Shown here: positions 1 through 12,214 of the stretch, one piece after another
Position numbering within the stretch: the first letter of the stretch is position 1
How the letters are laid out: each line of letters opens with the position of its first letter
Assembly (NCBI GenBank): GCA_014904985.1
Contig: MU128946.1
Span: 140,109 to 204,108, forward strand
Length of the DNA: 64,000 bases
Reading direction: 5' to 3'
Source: Hydnum rufescens UP504
Taxonomy: Eukaryota > Basidiomycota > Agaricomycetes > Cantharellales > Hydnaceae
Program-made: the position numbers and the translations under genes
The notes under the pieces: generated by a model
What the model was told of the DNA's origin: nothing
The model's database searches: none
The model's input: only the letters and a program-made list of their open reading frames with translations

Positions 1-821
1 CAGAGGTGCTGCGTGGGCAGCTCTGTCTCCTCAGAAGTGGTGTTGAGCACAGCATTGAGTACATTGCAACTCAACACTGGCAATTTCCAGGTTTTTTGCT
101 CAATAAGGCAACTCCCAGTCAGTCACCTGATGCTGTAGCTGGGGACTTGAAAATTTGCACAGAGTATGATGCCATTATGCACTAATCATGTGCCAAAAAT
201 TAGCCCAATCCATGCACTCAAAGAGGGGAACTGGGCAAGGGGGACTGGAACCACCAGAAGTTGCCAGAAAATAAGCACTGGGTGGATGAGTCTGAAATTT
301 GCACATATTAGGAGACTATTGGGATGCAAATCATATCAAAATTTCAGCCCAATCCATGCATTACTTGTGGAGATATGGGCCAAACAGGGTTGGACACTAA
401 AAATTGATTTCCTCCCCCTATAAAATAGCTGAGCACTTGAAAATTTATGCAGAGTATGATGTCATTATGAAGTAATTATGTGCCAAAAATCAGCTCAATC
501 CATGCACTCAAAGAGGGGGAACTGGGCAAGGGGGACTGGAACCACTGGCAGTTGCTGGAAAATAAGCACTGGGCGGATGAGTCTGAAATTTGGCATATAG
601 TAGGAGACTATTAGGATGAAAATCATATCAAAATTTCAGCCCAATCCATGCATTACATATGGAGATATGACCCAAACAAGTATGGACATTGAAAATTGAT
701 TTACTCCCCCTACAGTCAAGATATAAACTTGAAATTCTACACAGAGTAGAGTCATATAATGAACTAGATATATACCAAGAATAAGCTCAATCAGTTGAGT
801 TTGAGACATTCAACTCCCTCA
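1..821. repeat. ~288-bp direct duplication related to palindrome P3
   Basis: Two tandem, diverged copies run from about 145 to 430 and 433 to 715. Both carry the markers CAGAGTATGATG, CTGGGCAAGGGGGACTGGAA and AATCCATGCA in the same order. The same phrases recur inside both arms of the palindrome at 53590-57792 (for example around 54480-54760 and 56540-56890), so this is probably a fragment of that family. The first 140 bases show nothing I recognise, apart from a short likeness near 65-95 to the P1 inner arm (about 9340-9370). The short open frames here share no recognisable domain and I do not call them. Confidence 0.6.
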
Positions 822-1445
822 GACCATGGGTCTAGAGGTCAGACCCATGGGTCTAGGGGTCAAACCCATGGGTTTGGGGGTCAAACCCATGGGTCTAGAG
901 TCAAACCCATGGGTTTGGGGGTCAAACCCATGGTCTAGAGGTCAAACCCATGGTTTGGGGCAAACCCATGGTCTGAGGTCAAACCCATGGTCTAGAGCAA
1001 ACCTGTTTGGGGGTCAAACCCATGGGTTCTAGAGGTCAAAACCATGGGTTAGAGGTCAAACCATGGTTGGGTCAAACCCTGGGTTTGGGGTCAAACCATG
1101 GGTCTAGAGTCAAACCCATGGGTCTAGAGGTTAATACCCATTGGTGGGTCAACCATGGTATAGAGGTCAAACCCATGGTCTAGAGGTCAAACCCATGGTT
1201 TGGGGTCAAACCCATGTTTGGGGTCAAACCCATGGGTTTGGGGTCAAACCCATGGGTCTAGAGGTCAAACCCATGGGTCTAGAGGTCAAACCCATGGGTC
1301 TAGAGGTCAGACCCATGGGTCTAGGGGTCAAACCCATGGGTTTGGGGGTCAACCCATGGGTTTAGAGGTCAGACCCATGGGTTTAGAGGTCAGACCCATG
1401 GGTTTAGAGGTCAAACCCATGGGTCTAATGCTCTAACTCATGGGT
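822..1445. repeat. Minisatellite, ~21-bp unit centred on CCCATGGG
   Basis: About 29 head-to-tail units with the core GGTCAAACCCATGGGTCTAG. Units vary between TCTAGAGGTCA and TTTGGGGGTCA and some have 1-3-bp deletions. The core holds the palindrome CCCATGGG. Degenerate units continue to about 1555. Because 21 is divisible by 3 the array stays open in several frames, which explains the repetitive open frames here; they are not evidence of a gene. From 1556 to 1655 there is only a short inverted pair (GACCCTTTGGGTC-like at about 1568 and 1602). Confidence 0.9.
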
Positions 1446-1655
1446 CAGCAGGTCCCACCCATGGGTGGAGTCGCCCAGCCCATGAGTGTTATTGTCAATA
1501 CCCTGCCCTGACCATGCCAAAACCATGGTTTAGTGCTGTCCCCTCATGGGTCTGTGATAGGTTAAGGGACCCTTTGGGTCCTCTCCTGTACAGTAAAAGC
1601 TGACCCAAAGGGTGTCTAATCTATCTGCCTGGGCTGTCACAAACAGCTTGTTCAT

Positions 1656-3640
1656 GCATACTCAGCACTATTTGATGGCAAGCAAGTTAAGCCTGCCATT
1701 GACCACAATCAGCCACTACCCTCTGGAAAAGTGTGATTGGATGATATCGTAACACACCAGCAGATCACTGAAGAAAAATGCTTGCAAGACTATAGAAATC
1801 CAGCAGATCATCAAGGAAAGACAGATGACAGATTACAAGAATGCAGTCAAAGTGTGGGAGGGCAGGAACATGGACCTAGGGTCACTGGAGAAACAACAAG
1901 TGTAAGTAATTAATCCTGCCCCTAATTTCACTCTCATACTGAGTTTACTTTCCTAGGGCTTGTGACAACCTTAACCCATGGCTTGAGAAGGTCTTATTGA
2001 TGATACAGGAATGTACAGGAAAATCCTCAATGATTATTGTCAGTGGACCAGAATTGAAGAGCCAAGGCAATATGGTTGTGACATGGTAAGTCTGGTGTCT
2101 GCGTCTAATTCTTGATTTTATGCCTGAGATGTCCCAGTATGCACCAAGGTGTCATGCCAGGTTCCCATCCCATTGACTTCAACACATTGGCCAGTTCCCT
2201 TTTTACAGACATGGTTATTCCCAAGTACATTGAGTTCCTGAAGATAGTACACTGTATGCATACTCTTTAACTGTTCGGAATGAATTAGGACTCTCTTAAT
2301 TTTAATATGCCCTCAGCATGAAATGAGTGTGAGGAGAAATATGGCCTCCTTTCCAACACTTCTCCTTCAATGGATGTCGCAGACACCAAGAATGATGTCA
2401 ATCCAGATGAGGATGATGAAGTGAGCCATGTAAACAGTAATGATAGCACCAACAGTGAAGATGTCTGCCCCAACAGCCCACTGAAAACTCCTTATGTTGG
2501 TTCTACAATTGGCTTGAATGAAGATCCATGAGAGGACACCCTTGCTGATGATGCCACTGTGAACCAAAACCAGTGAGAAGATTCCGCCCCTGACAATGCA
2601 ATGGGCCTGAACCCAAGTTGGCTAGAGTGTGTCCCTGTTGACAATTCAATCACCTTCAGCCAAAACCTGCGAGAGAATGCCCCTGTTGACAGTGCAATCT
2701 GCTCAAACCAAACCCTGCAAGAGGATATCCCACTGATGGTGCTGTCAATAGTAGAGGACACGAATCTGAGCATGACATCAGGGCCAAAAGTGGTATGTTT
2801 AAACTGTAGTCTCTTTTCTTGCTAAAATAATTACCTTTGGGCTATCTGGTAGGACTGCAGCCCATGAACTAACAAAAACAGATGAAGTGTAAGACTCACA
2901 ATGTGGATCTTCATGATTCAACTGAGAATGGTGGCAAGTGGCCTCATCATTCAGATCACTGACTTCCTCTGTCATCCTCACCTTCGGCTGTCAATGTATT
3001 ACCATCAGTGCCTCCCATTCCAACTTCCACTCCCTTGTCTTCAGCCCTTATTTCTCTCCCTCTTGAATCCCTTATGTCCAGTGTGCCAAAGTGGCTGATA
3101 GACCATCTCAATGTCCTTCAGACCCTCACAGTTGGGGGAGAACAGTGGCAGTGGATTCTAGTGAAGTTGGTTGAGTTGGAACAACAGAGTGGCTTTGTCC
3201 AGGACCATGTGAGTCCTTTTTCCCTTTTAGGACCTCCACCTATTGATTTGTAAACAACAATTTGTAAGGCTGGAAAGCTCCCAACAAAAAATTGCCCACC
3301 TGCTGTTGGGGCATGGTTCAAGTATGCCCAAAGTGCTTGATTCTGTCCCCCTCCTTCTCCACCTAGTGTTTACTTGGCACTCTGGTGGAAGTGGTGGACT
3401 GCATGCCAGCCAGACTGGTGTAAGTCCTCAGCTGGGAGGCCCTCCCAACTCTCTGCTACTGACAGTCACAATAATTGGGAATGTCTCACCATTTGTGGTA
3501 ATAATGGTATTATTTGCATTGTATTCTCACTCCATTGGTGGGGATCTATGCTTGATCCAGGCAAACTGGAGGAATATGGATGTTTTGAACAGGCACTGAA
3601 GGATGTTGATACTACCTTTGGTGCATGCTTGGGTAGATGA
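1656..3640 (+). pseudogene. Remnant of a recurrent basidiomycete gene of unknown function
   Basis: Coding-like blocks are separated by short introns. A block at 1956-2084 reads as a tryptophan-containing segment ending in a VSGPEL-like motif, after an intron at about 1901-1955 (GTAAGT...CTAG). A block at 3090-3210 reads WLIDHLNVLQTL then a WQWILVKLVELEQQSGF stretch. A block at about 3374-3640 has LWWKWWTACQPDW, ICGNNGIICIVFSLHWWGS and EEYGCFEQALKDVD. This order (helical W-rich block, WW...QP.W, G.NG....SL.WW) matches, from memory, a lineage-specific protein that is repetitive in mushroom genomes; its function is unknown to me. Frames change between blocks and stops occur, so I call it broken. 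It lies directly upstream of, and on the same strand as, the KDZ transposase remnant, which suggests the two may have travelled together. Confidence 0.5.
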
Positions 3641-3689
3641 GAGAGTACATTTCTGAATCTCTCTTCCAATACTTTCTTTTATGCTAATT

Positions 3690-3950
3690 TGGATGATCCC
3701 ACCTATATATATATATATTCCTGGCCTTAAAAAATTCCCACATGATGATGATTCCACCCCCTCTTTATTTATTCTTGGCCTTACCTGCCCCTATGATGAT
3801 GATTCCACCCTTTCTGTATTTATTCTTGGCCTTACAATGTTACCCATATGATGATGATCCCACCCTATATTCTTGTCCTTACATACCCATATCCTAGTGA
3901 TTCCCCCAATATGTGTATCCTTGGCCTTATATGCCCACATTATGAGCTCA
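3690..3950. repeat. Short tandem array, 51-57-bp unit
   Basis: Four to five imperfect units carry ATGATGATGATTCCACCC followed by TTTATTCTTGGCCTTA. Successive cores start at about 3742, 3793 and 3848, and later units are more degenerate. A (TA)n tract precedes it at about 3705-3718. Confidence 0.75.
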
Positions 3951-4469
3951 ATTCTACGGATTTCTGAGACTAAACACCATGGGACCAGGGTCATCCTAAG
4001 CAGTACCCAAAGCTACTTGTGTGAGATCATAACTCTAATGCAGAACCTATTAGGGCACTGTGGTATCACTGCTAATATCCAGATTCATGAAATCTGAAGT
4101 CAAAGTCTTGCCTAAAGCTTCAAACACACCTACATGTTGATTTTCAAACATTCCTATAATTCTAGGAAAAACCATAGAATACTAGATATCCGAATTAGAG
4201 GTTTGGACCACAGGAAATCAGAGTATTTCACATTTCTCATGTGTCAAGTTCTGAGGATTGCAAGTCCAAATACAATGAGATGCTTTCAAATCCTGGGTTT
4301 TCATTGAAAGCATTTGGAAAACCTGAAGAATCAGAATAATCTGTTTTTCAATTTTAGACTGGCATGCTTTGACTCAATAGAGTTGAAGCTATGAGCTTGA
4401 ACCTAAGTTTGCATCCGGCCTCACCTCACCTCACCTCACCAACAGTCTCACTCTTTTGACCCCATTCAC
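3951..4469. other. Spacer without a recognisable gene
   Basis: AT-rich sequence with no long frame and no recognised element. The only distinct item is a simple (TCACC)4 tract at 4421-4440, about 50 bases before the first KDZ coding block. Confidence 0.6.
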
Positions 4470-7092
4470 TACCTTAAGACCCCCTCATGTGCAAGCAGAA
4501 GAATCACCCCCAGACTACTGTCATGCACAATTACGATGGTCATACCTCTACATGCATGGAACATATTGTTCCAAGAGTGGGGGCTCTGTCGACCTCCTCA
4601 ACACATATGGTGTTGATACCTAAATCTCTGGAGACAAGGGGAGAGGTCCCCTATCACTCTGACCTTCAAAGTACTGAGCTTGGCTTATTTGATGGTCATC
4701 AAGATGATGAAACTCTAGGAACTGTACATTATATTGGTGCCCCACATCCTCATAAATGTTACTGGGCTGTGGTATGTTATGAGTCAAGGTTTTGGGGCCC
4801 ATATTAAGTCTCACTAATTATTCTAGGATGAACTGCTAAAGACATGGATCCCTTATCGAGATGATTTCCTCAACACCATGCTCTGGCATGAAGGTCATGA
4901 AGATGCATTGATGACACCAGGGTGTCCTGACTGCAAGACTCCAGGAGAGAGCAGTGTATACTGCTGCAAGGAATGCTTCTTTGATGAGCTTGTTTGCAAT
5001 GTATGCTGTGTTCATCATCACACTAGACTACCCTTTCATTGTACAGAGGTGAGTTCCAATGGACTCTGTACACAATTAGTGGCATACTGACAACCAGTCA
5101 GCAATGGACAGGTCAACAATTTGAACCAGTGAGTCTTGTGAGTCTGGGCCTACAAATTCAGCTTAATCACTCCTCTGACGAATACAATGCATGTCTGAGG
5201 CCTAAGCCAGGTCCTTTGAAGTTCACCATTATTCACATCAACAGTCTCCACTACATTAATATTATCGTCTGTGGATGCTCCCAATCAAATGACTGTGGTA
5301 TCATCAACCAACTCCTTCATTGTGGGTTGTTCCCTGTAACTGTTCAACCCCCACAAACATGTGCAACATTCCAACTTTTACACCACTTCCATCTCCAGTC
5401 AGTTCAGTCCAAGGTCTCCACTATCCATTTCTATCAGGCATTGGAGAGGGAGACAGACAACTCAGGTCTCATGGATATAAAGGTATGTCATCAATCATTG
5501 TTGATCATGTTTGGTTTCTTAATGTTCTCTCTAGTTTCACTATTCATCCTTCCTCTGTATGGTTTGCATATGGAGACATCTCAAACTCTTGAAACAGGGA
5601 GGACATGGACATGACCCCTTGGGTGCAGAAGGGATGAGGAGAGGGGAGCTGGCACTTGTGTGCCCTGCCTGCCTGATTCCCAGCATGAACCTCCCTGATG
5701 GATGGTGGGAGGACCTCTCTAAATGGCATGTTGCAATTGATATGCATTCTAGATATGTTTTACCCCTCACCATAAATTTGTCTCCTCACAGTTATTTGTA
5801 CATGAAGATTACATCACAAGATGCCAACTTCCATCTAAGCCTATGCAATAAAGGCATCCATGACCCTGGTTTGGGGACCAGGTGGGCTTATTTCATTGAA
5901 GAACAAGCCTACCATGAATATCTGGCAAACTGTGGAAAACAAACAGAGGTATCGCCACCTTCCCCACTCTCAGTCCTGCATGTCTTACTAAATATCATCT
6001 CTAGACCTCAACCTGCACCAGTCTCTCAGCAATTGATCAAGCCAATTCGAAGAATTCGAGGGGACTGCAAGTCACAGGAGTTGGTGCTGTTGTCTGTGCC
6101 CACCATGGTTTTCTGCAACCAACTGGCATAGGGGACCTTCAGAAGGGTGAATGGCAAGTCTTTATGCATGTATTCACATTGTCTTGCCTAACATTTTTTC
6201 CACTGGAGATATGCCAACATGGATTATATCCTATTTTCTGGACTTCAAGGCTCAAATCTCTGGGATTTCCTCAATATGTATGACATCTGGTGCATGTACT
6301 ACAAGAATCTAAAAACACAACATGAGCAGCTTACACCTTCTCTTCAGTTCAACTTCGACACCATGACTTTCAATGGTGCTATACAAAAATTCCATCTCAA
6401 CACACATGGTGAATCATGCCAAATGAGGTTCTCTCTTAATTATTTGCCTGGAGTCAGACACACAGATGGTGATGGGATTGAGTGCGACTGGTCAAGTGTG
6501 AATGCTGCTGCCTGAAGTACAAAGGAAATGGGTGAAGGTTTGTGACACAATATGCTGGATGACATATGGGGCAATACAAACTATCAGAAGATTCTTGCCA
6601 TGGGTTAAGTTGAGCCTAACATCTTCATAAGCTTGTCCCTAACTATGGATTTCATTTACAGGTCCTCTGCTTGGGAAGAAGCTAAGAGAAGCAGTCCTCC
6701 AGGTGCAGACCCACAGTGAACAGCACGAGACTTTCTGCAAATTGATCCCCAGTAATTCCAAGGAGGAATGGACAATAATGATACAAGAGTGGGAAGAGGA
6801 CAAGAGTAAACCAGATCTGTATGTTGTAGAGACCATCTGTCTGTATCGTTATATCTCTAGGTCAGTTCTATACTAATGTTTTGTTCTTAGTTAAATCTCA
6901 AGTGGCAATAACCTTGGAGCTCATTGCTGCTGAGCATGATAGCTATTCTGCTGGTGAATTGGACATGGAAACAAGTCCAAGTGCTTTCATAAACATGGGA
7001 TTAGACATTGAAGATGCACAGTGGGTTGTCTGCAGGATTGTTCATGGCAATTTTATCCTAACATCTTACTTTTTTTAGATGTCATCTACATG
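4470..7092 (+). pseudogene. KDZ-family DDE transposase with CxC2-type cysteine cluster, decayed
   Basis: A multi-exon transposase of the Kyakuja-Dileera-Zisupton group, which moves its own DNA by cut and paste. The cysteine cluster at about 4890-5046 shows CPDC...CCKECF...CNVCCVHHH. Next come LGLQIQLNH, CGCSQ and the PQTCATF...FHLQSVQSKVS block (5140-5480), then WRHLKLLKQGGHGHDP, the DANF block (about 5820), VGAVVCAHHGF (about 6080), NMDYILFS (6219), YDIWCMYYKNL, QKFHLNTHGE...GVRHTDGDG and STKEMG (about 6515-6530). Introns I can read are 4772-4826, 5049-5101, 5482-5534, about 5950-6003 and 6154-6208. Two in-frame TGA codons around STKEMG, and one that would form across the last intron, fall where arginine (CGA) is expected. 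The frame is otherwise largely preserved, so decay is mostly point mutation. The C-terminal part (about 6661-7080) keeps the SPSAFINMGLDIED block. No terminal inverted repeats were found. Confidence 0.9.
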
Positions 7093-7157
7093 TTGAGACC
7101 AGCAAGCTGAAGTCATCTAGCACAGACACTCAGAGGGCTAATGTGGAACACTGCCAG

Positions 7158-7340
7158 TGTTGGAGGGATAAATCCCTACACCATAGAATCCTCATCTGAG
7201 GCCTATTTCCCTTACAAACGAATCAATTATATGTCACTGCACTCATTTAAATTTATCATCATTGTTTATTCAAGAAATCAATTGGATTCCTACCCCTTTC
7301 CAACTCATAATATCACCTCATTCCTTTACCATGTCCCAAC
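7158..7340 (+). mobile_element. LTR family A, 5' tip only (A1)
   Basis: Starts TGTTGGAGGGATAAATCCCT, the signature start of family A, in which AGGGAT..ATCCCT forms a small hairpin. Only about 183 bases remain. They end where palindrome P1 begins, and the rest of the LTR is not found beyond P1, so this copy was truncated rather than simply split. Confidence 0.75.
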
Positions 7341-7887
7341 CTGGTCAGCCACAAATGTACATCTAGTTAGATACAATGTGCCTTGCATTTACATAGTCTA
7401 ACTAGATGTTTTTAGGCAGGGGCCCCTGGGGCTTATGGGGGTGATTTTGGACCCTGACACAGGGGCCCCTGGGGCCCCTGCCTCCCACCTTCGAGTGCAG
7501 CAGGGGAGCTGACAAATATAGTATTGGGGGGGGATCAAATACCCATGTCAGCAGAGGCAGATGGATATCTTTGGGTGGGCTTGGTGCCTTCAATGGGTGA
7601 GCAGGCTATACTGGCTTATCAGCAATTGGGATTGTTTATTTATTACTGTTTGTTCTCATTATTACACATAATTATGCATGTATTATTATTATACTATTAT
7701 ACAGCTTATCCCCCCTCCCTCCCCTGGTATTCAATGGGGGGTTGCTGTTTATATTCAGTGGGGTTGCGGGTTTTTGTTTGGCAGGGTTGCAGGTTTTTGG
7801 TCGGCAGATTGGCAGAGGGTGGATTGTGTTCACAGGGGGAGGGGGATTGGTTGGAGGTAGGTGTGGGCCATGGGGTCAGAAGAATAC

Positions 7888-9253
7888 CTAGAATAATAAA
7901 CAGTAGGTTAGTGAAAAAAAGATAAAGCCATGCAAAAGGAGCAGCCTGTGCTGCTCCTTTTGCACAATCATACTTCTAGCTTGAAATACATACCTTAAAA
8001 AATTACCACACCCACTTTGGTGGGTGTGGCTTGTGTGGGTTCTTGGCATTGTGTCGTTTCATGTCTTCATTGGGTGTGGTTTTTGTCATGTGTGGGGGTC
8101 TTGTTCGGAATGAGGTTGTTTGTGGGCCATTGTTTGCAGGATTCAAGTCTGGGGGGAGGGGGATTGATGGGGGCCATGGGGACCTCAAATAATGAACATT
8201 AGTAAAAAAAAGAAAAGGTACACAAAAGGAGCAGCCTGTGCTGCTCCTTTTGCATGGTTATACTTGTAGCTTGAAATACTTACCTTACAAATTACCACAC
8301 CCTCCAAAGTGGGTGTGGCTCATGTGGGTTCTTGGTGCTGGGTTGTTTTGTGTCTCCATTGGGTTTGGTTTTTGCCATGTGGGGGGTCTTGTTTGGCACA
8401 GGGTCTTTCATGGGTCCTGCTTGGTGGGCTGTTGCTTTAGGGGGGGATTCGTTTGGCAGTCTCCATTTTGCCATTCATTCTCATTCAGTGGCTCTTCATT
8501 TCATTGGTGGAGGTTCAGGCGAAAACCTAGAAAAATTGAGCATTAGTTAGACATCAAAACCAGCACAAAAAGAGCAGCACTCACTGCTCTTTTTGTGCTG
8601 TTGGGGGTACAAACAATACTTACCCTATATAGAACCACACACCTGCTATGGTGGGTGTGTGGTTCATTGGGTGCATTTTTGGTGGCAGTCCACTGTGGTT
8701 TTCAGTGTCATTTCATGTTTTTGTTTGGTGGGTTTGTTGGTGTGCGGGTTATTGTTTGGCGGGTGTCCTTTCTATTCGTTCTTGTATGGCACATCTTCGT
8801 TCCAGTTCAGACAATCACCTAGGATAATAGAAACATATTAGTTAAAAATTAAAACAAGAACTGATGCAAAAAGAGCAGCATTTGCTGCTCTTTTTGCACT
8901 GTTGGGGTATATCATGTTACTTACTTTATATGGAACTGCACACCTGCTTTGAGGGGGGTGTGGTTCATATTGCCATTCAATCCTCATGTTCTCATTGTTT
9001 ATTGCATCTTCAGTTGGTGTGTTTTTGGCTGGTGTTTTCATTTGGTGTATTTTCAGTTGGCATATAGCCATTTGGGCCCTGACTGTCCAGGCCCTTGCCA
9101 TCTGGCCAGCTTCCATCTGGTACCTTGGAGCAGACCATGACCTAAAATAATAAAAGATATATTAGTAAAAATAATTCAAAGCAGCACAAAAAGAGCAGCT
9201 TTTGGTGCTCTTTGTGCACCATTGTACCTACTAATGAAAAAAAAAAACTCACC
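7888..9253 (-). other. Left-arm array of five intron-like stem-loop modules
   Basis: Read on the minus strand, the intron-like units lie at 9142-9253, 8819-8924, 8527-8623, 8184-8283 and 7888-7993 (97-112 bases). Each starts GTGAGT, GTAAGT or GTATGT, usually after AAG or AGG. Each holds a central stem-loop (CAAAAAGAGCAG...CTGCTCTTTTTG, or CAAAAGGAGCAG...CTGCTCCTTTTG in the two outermost), then CTAAY or ACTAA and a T-rich run ending in TAG or GAG. Just upstream of each donor is a second hairpin of the form CCACACACCC...GGGTGTGTGG. Sequence between modules is low-complexity and gives no convincing protein. Confidence 0.8.
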
Positions 9254-9608
9254 TAATGGCCACACACCCACAGTGGTGGGTGTGTGGTCCTGTCTTCCTT
9301 ATTTGGGTGGCCACCTTATTGGTGGTGGCGTAGTTGTGATGCAACTGAACACCGGCAATTGCTGGCATCCAAAAAGTGCCCAAGTGCCTGGCACCATGAG
9401 TATAGTGTGAATTAGTAGCAAGTAAATAGATGTAGAATAAATAATAAATAATAAATATCTTCCCCAAAAAAAATGAACACCATCACAATCAGTCAGAGTT
9501 CAAAGAGCATGATATGATACATTGCAAAGTGGATTGGGTGATTTCTATGGTTCAGAACTGGCCCAAATCTAGATATACTGGTGGAATACATGAATCCTAT
9601 GTGGGCGA

Positions 9609-10975
9609 TGTTGGAGGGATAAAACCCTACTACATAGATTCCGCTTCAGGACCCAACTACCTCCTCAAATGAATCCAATTTATTCAACTCCAATCCTTCA
9701 AATACCTATCATTCCTTTGATTGCCATATGACCTGGATTTCAATTCTCCAAGACCCATTTTATTTCTCTTTCCTCCACCTTGTACATGAGACATTTATTT
9801 GTCCATCTCCAAGTCCTCAACAGACTACCTCAAATTGTAGTTACTTCAAGCCCAGCCAACTGTGGCTCAGGCAATTCAACTTGCCCTGTTTGTTTGGTAC
9901 ACAATCCATTATGCATTGCTCATTGCCTCGGCAGGGATATACGAGGCCCAATTATATAATCAAGATTGCCTAATCCTTTGGATCCAACTTGCAGATTAGT
10001 CACATGTTAAATAGGGGCTATTCCCATACTCTCAAGGTGTATTTCATGAATATCTCCCTCATTTTTGATCAGATCGGCTCGAAAGATAGCGCCCAGAAAG
10101 CTACGATTAATACCTATCCAACGGTACCACATACGCGTTTATCGGATGCGAACTGCATCCTCCAGGTCGATTTTACCTCATGTTCCACACTATCCTTCAG
10201 TATTTCATGAATATCTCCACCAGTTTTGATCTGATTCGTTAGTAACGACCACCCCTGGAAAGACGCTAAAAATCCGCATCAAATGGTACTGAGGGAAAAA
10301 CAAGCAGACTAGAACTCGGCTTTCTGTAATTTAGTCTCCTCATGTCTCATTTCACTTTTACCTCCACTTTTCTGATTACTAAAGGCAATTATGGTTCCGG
10401 CACCCTATGTCTGATGGAGGGTACGTCTAGGGCGACCAGTTCCACCTTTCCCCAAGGGATTCTGTTCAGTAGGAGAGGAGGAATACCTTGGTTAAGCCAT
10501 ATTCCCCTATTCTGACTTGTTAATTGAATATCTCCTTCAGTTTTGAAGCTTTTGACTCAATCTCTTTTTCATCATTTTAGCCTTAACTCCACCTTTCTGC
10601 TGATTTCCATTGAATTATTCCAAGATGTATATTAAGTGCAGGGGATGCAAATTTTGATTGATTTCCCCCTCCTCCTCAGTCTTTGAAGTCTTGAAGGACA
10701 GCTGTTGGTATCAGGGTGACTTCCAGAATACACCTAGTATTGTTCACACTTTGGATAGGCTCTCAAGAGGAGAACCATCAGTGTGGTTTCTGAATTAAAA
10801 TCCTTCATTCATTCATTGTTAGAGCAAGCCTGCCCTAGCAAGACAATTTCCCAACCTCAAGGCCTTTCATTCAATTGGACCTTAACCTGCAGATTGACTC
10901 CATGGCCCTCTCCTTTTGTCCTTGATTCAACAATCTTGGACTGTGGCATAGTCTCTTAGGAGATTCCTGCCGACA
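9609..10975 (+). mobile_element. Solo LTR of family A (A2) nested in P1
   Basis: A 1367-base unit starting TGTTGGAGGGATAAAACCCT and ending CTGCCGACA, flanked by GCGA on both sides (9605-9608 and 10976-10979). Removing it restores the inner arm of P1 (GTGGGCGATTAATTATT against the reversed right arm), which confirms it as an insertion. It carries two or more copies of the ~150-base internal module shared with LTR family F (about 10040-10290). CpG is still frequent from 10070 to 10450, so this copy is young relative to its surroundings. I call it an LTR from its TG...CA ends and the absence of coding sequence; no internal region of this family is seen anywhere in the window. Confidence 0.85.
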
Positions 10976-11021
10976 GCGATTAATTATTTTGGATGTTCTC
11001 CGCATTTTTCAATTTTTCCTG

Positions 11022-11051
11022 CCTTCAATTCCCGAAATAGGGAATTGAAGG
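11022..11051. other. Central hairpin of P1
   Basis: CCTTCAATTCCC, loop GAAATA, then GGGAATTGAAGG. The pairing continues outward, with mismatches, through GAAAAATTGAAAAATG and AATAATTAAT. This is the symmetry axis of the 6.65-kb element, between bases 11036 and 11037. Confidence 0.9.
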
Positions 11052-11639
11052 TGCGAAAAATTGAAAAATGCAGAGAATGTCCAAAATAATTAATCACCCA
11101 CATAGGATTCATGTATTCCACCAGTATATCTATATTTGGGCCAGTTCTGAACCATAGAAATCACCCAATCCACTTTGCAATGTATCATATCATGCCTCTT
11201 TGAACTCTGACTGATTGTGATGGTGTTCTTCATTTTTTTTGGGGAAGATATTTATTATTTATTATTTATTCTACATCTATTTACTTGCTACTAATTCACA
11301 CTATACTCATGGCACCAGGCACTTGGGTCCTTTTTGGATGCTGGCAATTGCTGGTGTTGAGTTGTGTTCTTCCTCACAACTACACAACCACCACCACCCA
11401 ATAAGGTGGCCACCCAGATAAGGAAGACATGACCACACACCCGCTGCCATGGGTGTGTGGTCATTAGGTGAGTTTTCTTTTATGAGTAGATACAACAGCA
11501 CAAAAAGAGCAGTGAAAGCTGCTCTTTTTGCACTGCTTTGAATCATTTTACTAACACATCTTTTATTATTTTAGATCATGGCCTGGTCCCAGGCACAGTG
11601 ATAACTCACCAAATGATGAGGCCCCAAATGGCAAGGGCC

Positions 11640-12060
11640 CAAACAGCAATGTGACACACCAATGCACCCAATGACAATGCAATAACATGCCAATGTGATA
11701 TGCCAACATGCCAAACACCAACATGCCAAACACCAACATGCCAAACACCAACATGCCAAACACCAACATGCCAAACAGCAACATGCCAACACCAACATGA
11801 CATGCCAACACGCTGAATGCCACACACCGAACACCAACACGACATGCCAATGTGCTGAACACCAACACACCAAACACCAACACAACACACCAACACACTG
11901 AATGCCAATCTGAATGCCAACACAACATGCCAATGCACCAAACAGCAATGCAACATGCCAACATGACACGCCAATGTGACACATGCCAACACAACACACC
12001 AACGCACCAATGAGTGCCCAAATGTGACACATGCCAACACAACACACAAACACACCCAAT
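11640..12060. repeat. 15-bp microsatellite-like array within P1
   Basis: Near-perfect units of CCAAACACCAACATG at about 11705-11790, degenerating outward to 12060 into CAACACACCAACACG-like units. The multiple-of-three period leaves long open frames on both strands (HQHAK on plus, VFGML on minus). I regard those as repeat artefacts, not proteins. Confidence 0.8.
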
Positions 12061-12214
12061 GAGTGGCCCAAGGAACCATACACCCACTTCAGGTGTGTGG
12101 CATTTATATAAGGTGAGTCCCCCCAGTAGATACAGCCACGCAAAAAAGCAGCAAAAGCAGCTCTTTTGCACTGCATTCACTTCTTTACTGACCCACTTTT
12201 TTCTATTTAGGTCT

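Noticed and set aside
826..1436. Overlapping plus-strand frames with repeated peptide
   Set aside because: Repeat artefacts of the 21-bp minisatellite, with low complexity in every frame.
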